Source: Hathewaya proteolytica DSM 3090
Lineage (GTDB): Bacteria > Bacillota > Clostridia > Clostridiales > Clostridiaceae
Assembly (NCBI RefSeq): GCF_900142225.1
Contig: NZ_FRAD01000036.1
Span: 1-12,925, forward strand
Reading direction: 5' to 3'
DNA length: 12,925 bases
Below are positions 6,874 through 12,925 of the stretch, one piece after another. The position numbers were made by a program, and so were the translations under genes. The notes under the pieces were generated by a model that was given only the letters and a program-made list of their open reading frames with translations, ran no database searches and was not told the origin of the DNA. How positions within the stretch are numbered: position 1 is the stretch's first letter; every line of letters starts with the position of its first letter.

Positions 6874-7932
6874 GTGAGGATTAATAAAGACAGGGAGTTA
6901 ATGAACATACTAAAACTTATGGCTCCAGGTACGTTGCTAAGAGAGGGTCTAGAAAACATCTTAAGGGCAAAGACTGGGGGTCTTATAGTAATTGGAGATA
7001 AAGAGGAAATACTAAAAACCGTGGATGGTGGGTTCAATATAAGTGCTGAATACACTCCGGCGTACGTATACGAATTGGCTAAAATGGACGGCGCTATAGT
7101 TCTTACGGAGGATGTTAAAAAAATTTTGTACGCTAATACTCAACTTATGCCAGAGCAGTCTATTTCCACAGGGGAAACTGGTACGAGGCATAGGACAGCA
7201 GATAGATTGGCAAAGCAAACGGGGGCAATAGTCATAGCCATATCTCAGAGGAGAAATATAATAACTGTTTACAAAGGAGCTATGAAGTACATACTCAAGG
7301 ATAGTAGTGTGATTTTAGCTAAGGCAAACCAGGCAATTCAAACTCTAGAAAAGTACATATCTGTTTTAGACAGACTTATGTTAAATCTTAATCTTCTTGA
7401 ATTTCAGGATCTAGTGTCTTTGTTTGATGTTTTAACGTGCATACAAAGAATAGAGATGGTTATGAGAATCGTTGAGGAGATAGAAAGGTATATATGTGAA
7501 CTTGGAAATGAAGGTCGTTTAATATCTATGCAATTAAGCGAGTTAATAAAGGATGTTGAGGAAGAGGAAATATATTTAATACGTGATTATTGCAAAGAAA
7601 ATTGCAAAGAAGAGGAAATATATATTAATCTGCAAAAGCTTACGTCAGATGAAGTAATAGAGATAGACTATATAAGCAAAACTATGGGCTATCTTGGAGT
7701 ACCACTGGTAGACACACTTATATCCCCAAGGGGGTACAGAATGCTTGGTAAAATACCAAGGCTTCCAAGCAGTGTAGTCGATAATTTGGTGTTAGAATTC
7801 AAGGAGTTGAAAAATATTCTTGAAGCTACTCATGAACAATTAGACAAGGTAGATGGCATTGGGGAAGCTAGGGCTAGGGCCATAAAGCAAGGTTTAAAGA
7901 GACTTAGAAATCAATATCTCATTGATAGGTAA
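6874..7932 (+). CDS. disA: DisA, DNA-integrity scanning diadenylate cyclase
   Basis: DisA makes cyclic di-AMP from two ATP and slows when it meets branched DNA. I prefer GTG 6874 as the start, giving 352 residues beginning MRINKDRELMNIL. AAGGG at 6861-6865 sits eight bases before it, and other clostridial DisA proteins begin at this point; the GTG at 6865 lies inside that ribosome site. From this start the DAC domain (about 5-145) carries the catalytic DGA motif at 72-74 and RHR at 105-107. A helical linker (about 146-280) follows, then a C-terminal helix-hairpin-helix DNA-binding domain with VDGIGEARARAI. The protein normally assembles as an octamer. The placement after radA fits the reported functional link of the two proteins in sporulating Firmicutes. 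Confidence 0.96.
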   Translation: MRINKDRELMNILKLMAPGTLLREGLENILRAKTGGLIVIGDKEEILKTVDGGFNISAEYTPAYVYELAKMDGAIVLTEDVKKILYANTQLMPEQSISTGETGTRHRTADRLAKQTGAIVIAISQRRNIITVYKGAMKYILKDSSVILAKANQAIQTLEKYISVLDRLMLNLNLLEFQDLVSLFDVLTCIQRIEMVMRIVEEIERYICELGNEGRLISMQLSELIKDVEEEEIYLIRDYCKENCKEEEIYINLQKLTSDEVIEIDYISKTMGYLGVPLVDTLISPRGYRMLGKIPRLPSSVVDNLVLEFKELKNILEATHEQLDKVDGIGEARARAIKQGLKRLRNQYLIDR

Positions 7933-7936
7933 CTTT

Positions 7937-7977
7937 AAAGGGATGCTTATTTAATAAATAATGTTAAACACCCCTTT
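7937..7977. terminator. weak hairpin between disA and the convergent gene
   Basis: AAAGGG (7937-7942) can pair with CCCTTT (7972-7977). The intervening bases hold a self-complementary TTATTT-AAT-AAATAA. No clear T run follows on either strand, so termination is only inferred from position, just after disA and before the stop of the minus-strand gene. Confidence 0.35.
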
Positions 7978-7987
7978 GTTAAAAAGA

Positions 7988-8386
7988 TTACCTCAATGTG
8001 TATTTGCCTAAGGTAGAGAGTTTGTCACTTTCTTTTATTAAAACATCATACAAATTCATGTCTAGTAAATTACATAAACATGTTAAATAAAAAATGTTGT
8101 TGCATAGTTCGTTTTCAATAACTTCTCTACATTTTGGACATAGGTCACCTGTAAGGTGATTGGAAATGGTCTTAGTTAAGATATCTATGTCAGAAGCATT
8201 GCTATTATAAATCTGTTTAGATGCCTTTATCTCTATACAACCACAGGAGGTTACAGATTTGCATACAGCCCTATTCAATTTTGCTTCTGATTCCGTAAGT
8301 TTAGACAAAACGTCTAGAATACTTTTATGTCTTATAAGACAATCATTAACCTGGTTTTGATATTTATCCAGAATCATATCTTTCAT
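7988..8386 (-). CDS. cysteine-rich small protein, probably DUF1573-annotated clostridial family
   Basis: This 132-residue soluble protein has nine cysteines, including SCGC (47-50), CPKC (83-86), C95, C103 and C105, which suggests metal binding or redox sensitivity. A long N-terminal helix (about 4-40) is followed by the CGC segment, then a C-terminal helical part ENELCNNIFYLTCLCNLLDM. That part loosely recalls the last helices of MazG-type nucleotide pyrophosphohydrolases, but the catalytic acidic set is not complete. I recall similar proteins at this disA-yacL position in other clostridia, annotated DUF1573; the function is unknown. AGGAG seven to eight bases upstream supports ATG 8386, though the Met at codon 4 is possible. 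It runs against both neighbours and has its own promoter region with a palindrome. Confidence 0.8.
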   Translation of the reverse strand: MKDMILDKYQNQVNDCLIRHKSILDVLSKLTESEAKLNRAVCKSVTSCGCIEIKASKQIYNSNASDIDILTKTISNHLTGDLCPKCREVIENELCNNIFYLTCLCNLLDMNLYDVLIKESDKLSTLGKYTLR

Positions 8387-8408
8387 GAAATCAACTCCTC
8401 TAGTATGT

Positions 8409-8414
8409 ATTATA
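8409..8414 (-). promoter_or_regulatory. candidate -10 element of the cysteine-rich gene
   Basis: Read on the minus strand this is TATAAT, placed 22 bases before the ATG at 8386. The -35 region (about 8432-8437, TGTTAA) is weak and lies inside the palindrome at 8417-8442, so a protein bound there would block the promoter. Confidence 0.4.
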
Positions 8415-8416
8415 AA

Positions 8417-8442
8417 TATGATGATAATGTATTAACATCATA
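8417..8442. promoter_or_regulatory. 26-bp near-perfect palindrome, candidate operator
   Basis: The outer arms TATGATG (8417-8423) and CATCATA (8436-8442) are exact reverse complements, and the inner TAAT (8425-8428) pairs with ATTA (8431-8434). Eleven of thirteen symmetric positions match around the centre 8429/8430. Size and symmetry suit a dimeric repressor. It lies between the divergent genes, nearer the cysteine-rich gene, over that gene's probable -35/spacer region. Confidence 0.55.
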
Positions 8443-8477
8443 AATAATAGGGGGCAATGAATAATAATTAAAAAATA

Positions 8478-8506
8478 TTGCATTGAGGTACATAATAATA
8501 TATATT
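8478..8506 (+). promoter_or_regulatory. promoter of the PIN/TRAM gene
   Basis: TTGCAT (8478-8483) and TATATT (8501-8506) are separated by exactly 17 bases, a good sigma-A match. Transcription would begin near 8513, leaving about 50 bases of leader that includes the strong AAAGGGAGG ribosome site (8546-8554). It probably also serves the downstream mrnC-rlmB-yacP-sigH run, since no terminator is seen between them. Confidence 0.55.
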
Positions 8507-8562
8507 GGTATAAAGAATAATATGAATATATTATGTGAATAATTCAAAGGGAGGCGTATAAT

Positions 8563-9666
8563 TTGATAAAAAAAATCTTAAGAGTTCTTTTTACACTGGC
8601 AGGATCAGCCATAGGCTATATAGTGGCAAAAGAGGTATTAGAATTAAGTTATGTTAATCGACTTACGTATATTCAATACATAGTGGGAAACGAAATATAC
8701 AAAGCAATATATATATCTATTATAATATTATTATTTTCACTTCTTATGTTCATGGTATCACCTATATTGGCAAAATGGACAATGAACGGCATAGAACAAG
8801 TAGAACATGCTATTCAGAAGAGGCCTATAAACGAAATTATATTTGGAACACTAGGTGCAATTATAGGATTATTGATTTCCACTCTATTTTTAAGTCAGCT
8901 AAATATTGATTCTATAATATGGACGGTGATAACTAGCATAATAACCGTTATAATAATGATAGTATGTGTAGATGTAGCTATAAAGAAAAAAGAAGATATA
9001 AATGGTTTTATAAGTGGATTCAAGAAAAGTAGCGGCAGTAAAGAAAAAAAATCCAAGGGTAGAGCCACTGCAAAGGTTCTAGATACGTCTGTTATCATCG
9101 ATGGAAGAATCCTGGATATATGCAAAACTGGTTTTGTAGAGGGTACTCTAGTTATCCCGCAGTTTGTATTGGAGGAACTTAGGCACATAGCTGACTCTTC
9201 GGATGATTTAAAGAGAGTGAGGGGAAGAAGAGGACTTGATGTATTGAATAGCATACAAAATGACCTCAACGTTCCTGTGGAGATAAGTGACACTGATTTC
9301 CCTGATATAAAAGAAGTTGATAGCAAACTATTAAAACTAGCTCAGGAATTGAATGGAAAGGTATTGACAAATGATTTTAACTTGAACAAGGTAGCTCAAT
9401 TTCAGGGGGTGGAGGTTCTCAACATAAATGAACTTGCAAACTCTATAAAGCCTATCTTGCTTCCAGGTGAGGAAATGGTTGTTCAATTAGTTAAGGATGG
9501 AAAAGAACCAGGACAAGGAGTTGCCTATCTAGATGATGGTACTATGATTGTTGTGGAAGGTGGACGAAAATATATGGGTCAGAATGTAAAAATTGAGGTT
9601 ACATCTGCATTGCAAACAGCAGCTGGTAGGATGATTTTTGGAAGAGTAATAGAATCTATACAATAG
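8563..9666 (+). CDS. membrane-anchored PIN/TRAM domain protein (YacL family)
   Basis: The 367-residue protein matches Bacillus YacL in length and layout. Four N-terminal membrane helices (about 5-22, 47-70, 92-112, 117-139) are followed by a basic linker, a cytoplasmic PIN nuclease-like domain (about 170-290) and a C-terminal TRAM domain (about 297-362) expected to bind RNA. The PIN acidic residues are visible: D174 in LDTSVIIDGR, E204, D253 and D271 in TNDFNLN, so metal-dependent RNA cleavage is plausible. Its substrate is not known. The start is TTG: AAAGGGAGG lies eight bases before it, and the nearest upstream ATG is followed at once by a stop. The position after disA is conserved, apart from the inverted gene in between. 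Confidence 0.92.
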   Translation: MIKKILRVLFTLAGSAIGYIVAKEVLELSYVNRLTYIQYIVGNEIYKAIYISIIILLFSLLMFMVSPILAKWTMNGIEQVEHAIQKRPINEIIFGTLGAIIGLLISTLFLSQLNIDSIIWTVITSIITVIIMIVCVDVAIKKKEDINGFISGFKKSSGSKEKKSKGRATAKVLDTSVIIDGRILDICKTGFVEGTLVIPQFVLEELRHIADSSDDLKRVRGRRGLDVLNSIQNDLNVPVEISDTDFPDIKEVDSKLLKLAQELNGKVLTNDFNLNKVAQFQGVEVLNINELANSIKPILLPGEEMVVQLVKDGKEPGQGVAYLDDGTMIVVEGGRKYMGQNVKIEVTSALQTAAGRMIFGRVIESIQ

Positions 9667-9711
9667 TTAATGAATCCTAGTTAGCAAGGCTTTGAAAAGG
9701 TAGGGAATGAT

Positions 9712-10110
9712 ATGGATTTATTTGACAACACAATTACAGATAAAGAGGCTTTGGGCGTTAGCGCCCTAGCCTTTGCATATGTTGGAGATGCGGTATACGA
9801 AATTATAATACGCAATTATCTTATTACTAAATTTAAAGAAATGAATGCTCATAAATTGCATGTAAAGGCTACGGAATACGTTAAGGCAAAGGCGCAATGC
9901 GAATTTATGAAAAGCATCATGGAGTACCTTACAGAAGACGAGATGGCGGTGTTTAAAAGAGGTAGAAATGCAAAATCATATACAAGTCCCAAGAATGCTG
10001 ATATTACAGATTATAGAATGGCTACAGGGTTTGAGGCATTGATTGGCTACCTATATATTACAGGAAGAAAAAATAGAATTAACGAATTATTAAATTATGT
10101 GGTAAAATAG
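9712..10110 (+). CDS. mrnC: Mini-III ribonuclease (23S rRNA maturation)
   Basis: The 132-residue protein is a stand-alone RNase III catalytic domain without a double-stranded RNA-binding domain, the definition of Mini-III. The RNase III signature appears as AYVGDAVYEIIIRNYL (about 23-38), with acidic D27 and E31. The later GFEALIGYLYI (about 104-114) supplies the second acidic site. Mini-III trims the ends of 23S precursor rRNA after dimerisation. The start is ATG with GGTAGGGA six bases upstream. In Bacillus it follows cysS; here it follows the PIN/TRAM gene directly with a 45-base gap. Forty-four bases separate it from rlmB. Confidence 0.95.
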   Translation: MDLFDNTITDKEALGVSALAFAYVGDAVYEIIIRNYLITKFKEMNAHKLHVKATEYVKAKAQCEFMKSIMEYLTEDEMAVFKRGRNAKSYTSPKNADITDYRMATGFEALIGYLYITGRKNRINELLNYVVK

Positions 10111-10154
10111 GCTATGAATTGTGTATAATTAAATTTAGAAAGGGTATGGAATCA

Positions 10155-10922
10155 ATGAATTATAAAGCGGATGACAATATTAATCAAAATATTGTAGAGG
10201 GACGAAATGCAGTAACAGAATTATTAAAAAATGGGAAAAACATAGAAGCTTTGTATATTGTAAGAGGAAATATTAGTGGATCCATAACAAATATAATTAA
10301 ACTTGCAAAGGAAAATGGTATAGTAATCAAAGAAGTAGATAGAAAAAAATTAGATATTATGTCTGATACAAAGGCGCACCAGGGGGTTATTGCGGTCACT
10401 ACTCCTTACAATTACTGTCAGGTTGATGATATACTTAAATGTGCAGAGGAAAAAAATGAAGCTCCTTTTATTGTAATATTAGATGAGCTAGAGGACCCAC
10501 ACAATATGGGTGCTATTATAAGGACTGCAGAGGTCTGTGGAGTTCATGGTATAATTATACCTAAGAGAAGAAATGTAGGGGTTACCCCAACTGTCTATAA
10601 AACTTCAGTAGGAGCCCTTGAGTACGTAAAAATAGCCAAGGTTACAAATCTAAATAGTTGTATTGAGGACCTGAAACACAAGGGCATATGGGTTTATGGT
10701 GCAGATATGCATGGGAGGGAATTTTGTTATGAAACAAATTTTCACGGACCAGTGGCATTGGTTATAGGTAGTGAAGGGAAAGGTATATCTAAGAGTGTAA
10801 AGGAAAAGTGTGATTGTCTTGTAAAAATACCTATGGTAGGGAAAATTAATTCATTAAACGCATCCATTGCAGGTGGAATAATGATGTATGAAGTTCTTAA
10901 GCAAAGGTTAGTAAAAAAATAG
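10155..10922 (+). CDS. rlmB: RlmB, 23S rRNA guanosine 2'-O-methyltransferase
   Basis: This is a SpoU/TrmH-type (knotted) methyltransferase that modifies a guanosine in 23S rRNA using S-adenosylmethionine. I choose ATG 10155 (255 residues): AAAGGG lies ten bases upstream, and an extension to TTG 10119 would have no ribosome site. The N-terminal substrate-binding domain begins with VEGRNAVTELL. Motif 1 is DPHNMGAIIRTAE (114-126) with N117 and R123, motif 2 is ALVIGSEGKGIS (201-212), and motif 3 is IPMVGKINSLNASIAG (225-240). The stop codon TAG shares its G with the GTG start of the next gene, so the two are tightly coupled. Confidence 0.95.
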   Translation: MNYKADDNINQNIVEGRNAVTELLKNGKNIEALYIVRGNISGSITNIIKLAKENGIVIKEVDRKKLDIMSDTKAHQGVIAVTTPYNYCQVDDILKCAEEKNEAPFIVILDELEDPHNMGAIIRTAEVCGVHGIIIPKRRNVGVTPTVYKTSVGALEYVKIAKVTNLNSCIEDLKHKGIWVYGADMHGREFCYETNFHGPVALVIGSEGKGISKSVKEKCDCLVKIPMVGKINSLNASIAGGIMMYEVLKQRLVKK

Positions 10923-11434
10923 TGAAATTAATATATGTGGATGGTTACAATGTAATTAATTCCTGGCCAAATCTCAACATGATTAAGGAACACAATTTTG
11001 AAGGATCTAGAGAAAAACTAGTAGAGATTTTACAAAATTATGCTTCTTACGGGGGGGATAGGGTTGTATTGGTATTTGATGCTCACTTAGTGAAAGGTTC
11101 ATTAGAGAAAAAGGAGCGTTTAGGCAATATCACAGTGGTATACACAAAGATGGGAGAAACTGCCGACAGTTACATTGAGAGACATGTAAATAAGGTGGGA
11201 AGGAAATATGATGTTATGGTGGTGACATCTGACTTGTTGGAACAGCAACTTGTATTTCAGAGAGGTGCTATGAGGATATCAGCAATGGAATTTTACCAAG
11301 AGGTAAGTAGAATATGCAAAAAAATCAGCAATAAAATAAGTTCTAGCGCTGTTAGTAGCAGAAATCTTATAGAGGATAGGATAGACAGAGAAGTATTTGA
11401 AAAGCTTGATAGCATAAGAAAACAGGATGATTAA
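10922..11434 (+). CDS. yacP: YacP/Rae1-type NYN-domain ribonuclease
   Basis: The 170-residue protein starts with the NYN/PIN-like signature IYVDGYNVINSW. The acidic residues D7, D53 (VFDAH), E79/D82 (GETADSYIE) and D104 (VTSDLLEQ) form the expected metal site. The Bacillus orthologue, Rae1, cleaves mRNA in the ribosomal A site; the same role here is inferred from homology. The start is GTG overlapping the rlmB stop by one base (TAGTG), with only a distant AAAGG, so it probably relies on translational coupling. Conserved neighbours rlmB before and sigH after support the identity. The C-terminal tail (about 130-170) is basic and variable. Confidence 0.9.
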   Translation: MKLIYVDGYNVINSWPNLNMIKEHNFEGSREKLVEILQNYASYGGDRVVLVFDAHLVKGSLEKKERLGNITVVYTKMGETADSYIERHVNKVGRKYDVMVVTSDLLEQQLVFQRGAMRISAMEFYQEVSRICKKISNKISSSAVSSRNLIEDRIDREVFEKLDSIRKQDD

Positions 11435-11473
11435 TTTCTAGGAAAGTATTATGGCCGGAGGTATTAGAAACGT

Positions 11474-12106
11474 ATGGTTGAGAATACAAACAATGGTGTG
11501 GTGTATGAAACAATGACAGATGAAGAGGTAGCTATGTTGGCTAGAACACAGGATAAGGAGGCACAGAACTATCTTATTGAAAAATATGAGCCGTTTATAA
11601 AAATAAAGGCAAAAACTTTATTTATAATAGGCGGTGACAAGGAAGATATATGTCAGGAAGGCATGATTGGTCTTTATAAAGCAATTAGGGACTTTAAAGA
11701 CAACAAATTATCATCTTTCAAGGCCTTTGCTGAGCTGTGCATTACAAGGCAGATGATTACCGCTGTGAAAACGGCTACAAGACAAAAACATTTGCCACTG
11801 AATACCTATGTTTCTTTGAATAAGCCGCTTTATGATGAGGAATCCGACCGTACTCTCATAGATGTTCTCAGCAGTTTCAAAGTTACAGATCCTGAGGAGC
11901 TAATTGTAAGTAAAGAGTCAGTGGAAGATATTGAAGAAAAAATATCCACTGTTTTATCACAATTAGAACAAGAGGTTTTCAATTATTATCTTGATGGAAA
12001 GTCTTATCAAGAGATAGCTTGTGATCTAAATAGAGATCCTAAATCTGTAGATAATGCATTGCAAAGAGTAAAGCGAAAACTAGAAAAAAGTTTTCTAAAA
12101 AAATAG
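11474..12106 (+). CDS. sigH: RNA polymerase sigma-H factor
   Basis: At 210 residues this matches sigma-H (SigH/Spo0H). Region 2 includes LIEKYEPFIKIKAKTLF and the -10 recognition/core-binding helix DICQEGMIGLYKAIRDF (58-74), then FKAFAELCITRQMITAVKTA. Region 4 (about 155-205) carries a helix-turn-helix, YLDGKSYQEIACDLN to SVDNALQRVKRKL. In sporulating Firmicutes it directs early stationary-phase and sporulation-onset transcription; in clostridia it also affects other post-exponential genes. The start is ATG; GGAGGT lies 12 bases upstream, a longer gap than usual. It follows yacP with 39 bases between and closes the mrnC-to-sigH run. Confidence 0.95.
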   Translation: MVENTNNGVVYETMTDEEVAMLARTQDKEAQNYLIEKYEPFIKIKAKTLFIIGGDKEDICQEGMIGLYKAIRDFKDNKLSSFKAFAELCITRQMITAVKTATRQKHLPLNTYVSLNKPLYDEESDRTLIDVLSSFKVTDPEELIVSKESVEDIEEKISTVLSQLEQEVFNYYLDGKSYQEIACDLNRDPKSVDNALQRVKRKLEKSFLKK

Positions 12107-12115
12107 TCAAGTGTA

Positions 12116-12144
12116 TTGACAATACAGCATAAAAAGAGTAAAAT
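12116..12144 (+). promoter_or_regulatory. strong sigma-A promoter for tRNA-Thr (and tuf)
   Basis: A perfect TTGACA (12116-12121) and TAAAAT (12139-12144) are spaced by 17 bases, the best promoter in the window. Transcription would begin near 12151, about 44 bases before the tRNA. The high promoter quality fits a stable RNA and EF-Tu. Confidence 0.85.
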
Positions 12145-12194
12145 TAATATCTAGTTGTGATAGATTAGAAAAAATCTGTGAAGAATTCAATTGT

Positions 12195-12270
12195 GCCCAC
12201 GTGGCTCAGTCGGTAGAGCGTCACCTTGGTAAGGTGGAGGTCGTCAGTTCGATTCTGATCGTGGGCTCCA
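12195..12270 (+). tRNA. tRNA-Thr (anticodon GGT)
   Basis: Acceptor stem GCCCACG (12195-12201) pairs with CGTGGGC (12260-12266), followed by discriminator T12267 and encoded CCA (12268-12270). The D arm has GGCTCAGTCGGTAGAGC and the T arm GTTCGATTC. The anticodon loop TTGGTAA contains GGT at 12228-12230, reading threonine codons ACC/ACU. A T-rich stretch follows directly (from 12273), without an added hairpin, so read-through into tuf is likely. Confidence 0.96.
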
Positions 12271-12357
12271 GGTTTTTTATTTTTTATACAACACACGTGG
12301 ATGAGTTTATTAAAAGATTATAGGATTATTCTTTATACATGGAGGAGGAAATAAAAA

Positions 12358-12925
12358 ATGTCAAAGGCTAAATTCGAAAGAACAAAACCGCACGTAAATA
12401 TAGGAACAATAGGACACGTAGACCACGGCAAGACAACATTAACAGCAGCAATCACAATGGTGCTTGCACAGAAGGGCTTTGCACAGGCATCAAAATATGA
12501 TGAAATAGACAAAGCACCAGAGGAAAAAGAAAGAGGAATCACAATCAATACATCACACGTAGAGTATGAAACAGAAAACAGACACTACGCACACGTTGAC
12601 TGCCCAGGACACGCAGACTATGTAAAGAACATGATAACAGGAGCAGCACAGATGGATGGAGCAATTCTAGTTGTATCAGCAGCAGATGGTCCAATGCCAC
12701 AGACAAGAGAACATATACTACTAGCATCAAGAGTAGGAGTACAGTATATAGTAGTATTCTTAAATAAAGCAGACATGGTAGATGATCCAGAACTAATCGA
12801 ATTAGTTGAAATGGAAATCAGAGAAATGTTAAGCGAATACGGATTTGATGGAGACAATGCACCAATAACATGTGGATCAGCATTAGAAGCAGTAAACAAT
12901 CCAACAGACCCAGAGAAATCAAAAT
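12358..12925 (+). CDS. tuf: elongation factor Tu, N-terminal part (runs off window)
   Basis: The first 189 residues of EF-Tu are present (about 397 in full), covering most of the GTPase domain. The G motifs are GHVDHGKT (19-26), the switch I segment with T62, DCPG (81-84), NKAD (136-139) and GSAL (173-176). EF-Tu brings aminoacyl-tRNA to the ribosome as a GTP complex. GGAGGAGG nine bases before the ATG is a strong ribosome site. Codon choice differs from neighbouring genes: it strongly favours GCA, ACA, GGA and C-ending His, Asp and Asn codons, as expected for very high expression. Residue 125 is Arg where E. coli has Gln124 (numbered without Met). The tRNA-Thr gene is 87 bases upstream and probably shares its promoter. 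Confidence 0.97.
   Translation, partial: MSKAKFERTKPHVNIGTIGHVDHGKTTLTAAITMVLAQKGFAQASKYDEIDKAPEEKERGITINTSHVEYETENRHYAHVDCPGHADYVKNMITGAAQMDGAILVVSAADGPMPQTREHILLASRVGVQYIVVFLNKADMVDDPELIELVEMEIREMLSEYGFDGDNAPITCGSALEAVNNPTDPEKSK

Noticed and set aside
10119..10154. Extended RlmB start at TTG 10119
   Set aside because: No ribosome site before it, and the added residues are not family-like; ATG 10155 has AAAGGG at suitable distance.
12083..12099. TAGAAAA-AAG-TTTTCTA hairpin at the end of sigH as a terminator
   Set aside because: On the plus strand it is followed by A rather than T and has no GC pairs to speak of, so termination is unlikely.
12273..12287. T-rich stretch after tRNA-Thr as a terminator
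   Set aside because: No hairpin other than the tRNA itself precedes it, and tuf follows without a clear promoter, so read-through is more likely.
12333..12899. Open frames on the minus strand opposite tuf
   Set aside because: They are shadows of the strongly biased EF-Tu reading frame, with no ribosome sites or recognisable domains.

Overview
The window looks like chromosomal DNA from a low-GC Gram-positive anaerobe, most likely a Clostridium sensu stricto. The basis is strongly AT-rich coding sequence, AGGAGG-type ribosome binding sites, frequent TTG and GTG starts, and a housekeeping order (clpC-radA-disA-yacL-type PIN/TRAM gene, then mrnC-rlmB-yacP-sigH, then tRNA-Thr-tuf) that matches a well-known conserved Firmicutes block. 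I cannot name the species. No mobile element, CRISPR array or prophage is visible.

Left part (1-605): the 3' tail of a 5S rRNA, a tRNA-Asn(GTT) and a strong nested-hairpin terminator close an rRNA operon. A 166-base non-coding stretch follows. It holds a long potential RNA stem (260-326) and a possible 23-codon upstream reading frame. Then comes a 78-residue protein whose predicted pattern resembles the TusA fold without the catalytic cysteine. A hairpin at 578-619 separates it from the convergent genes to the right.

Middle part (606-7932): an OmpR-type response regulator and its histidine kinase form a minus-strand operon that diverges from clpC. In many Firmicutes ctsR-mcsA-mcsB precede clpC; here they are absent and no CtsR-type operator is seen. 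clpC (AAA+ unfoldase of the ClpCP protease), radA (recombination branch-migration ATPase) and disA (DNA-scanning c-di-AMP synthase) follow on the plus strand. The region therefore combines protein quality control with DNA repair and second-messenger signalling.

Right part (7933-12925): a small cysteine-rich gene lies in opposite orientation between disA and the membrane PIN/TRAM protein, and the divergent gap carries a near-perfect 26-bp palindrome. A tight run of RNA-related genes follows: Mini-III RNase (23S maturation), RlmB (23S 2'-O-methylation), a YacP-type NYN nuclease and sigma-H. The ispD-ispF-gltX/cysS segment that sits before mrnC in Bacillus is missing. A consensus promoter then drives tRNA-Thr(GGT) and probably the EF-Tu gene, which runs off the right end.

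The least explained parts are the structured leader with its small protein at 240-573, and the palindrome-controlled cysteine-rich gene at 7988-8442. Most of the remainder is conserved housekeeping. I do not see compelling evidence for a wholly new system.
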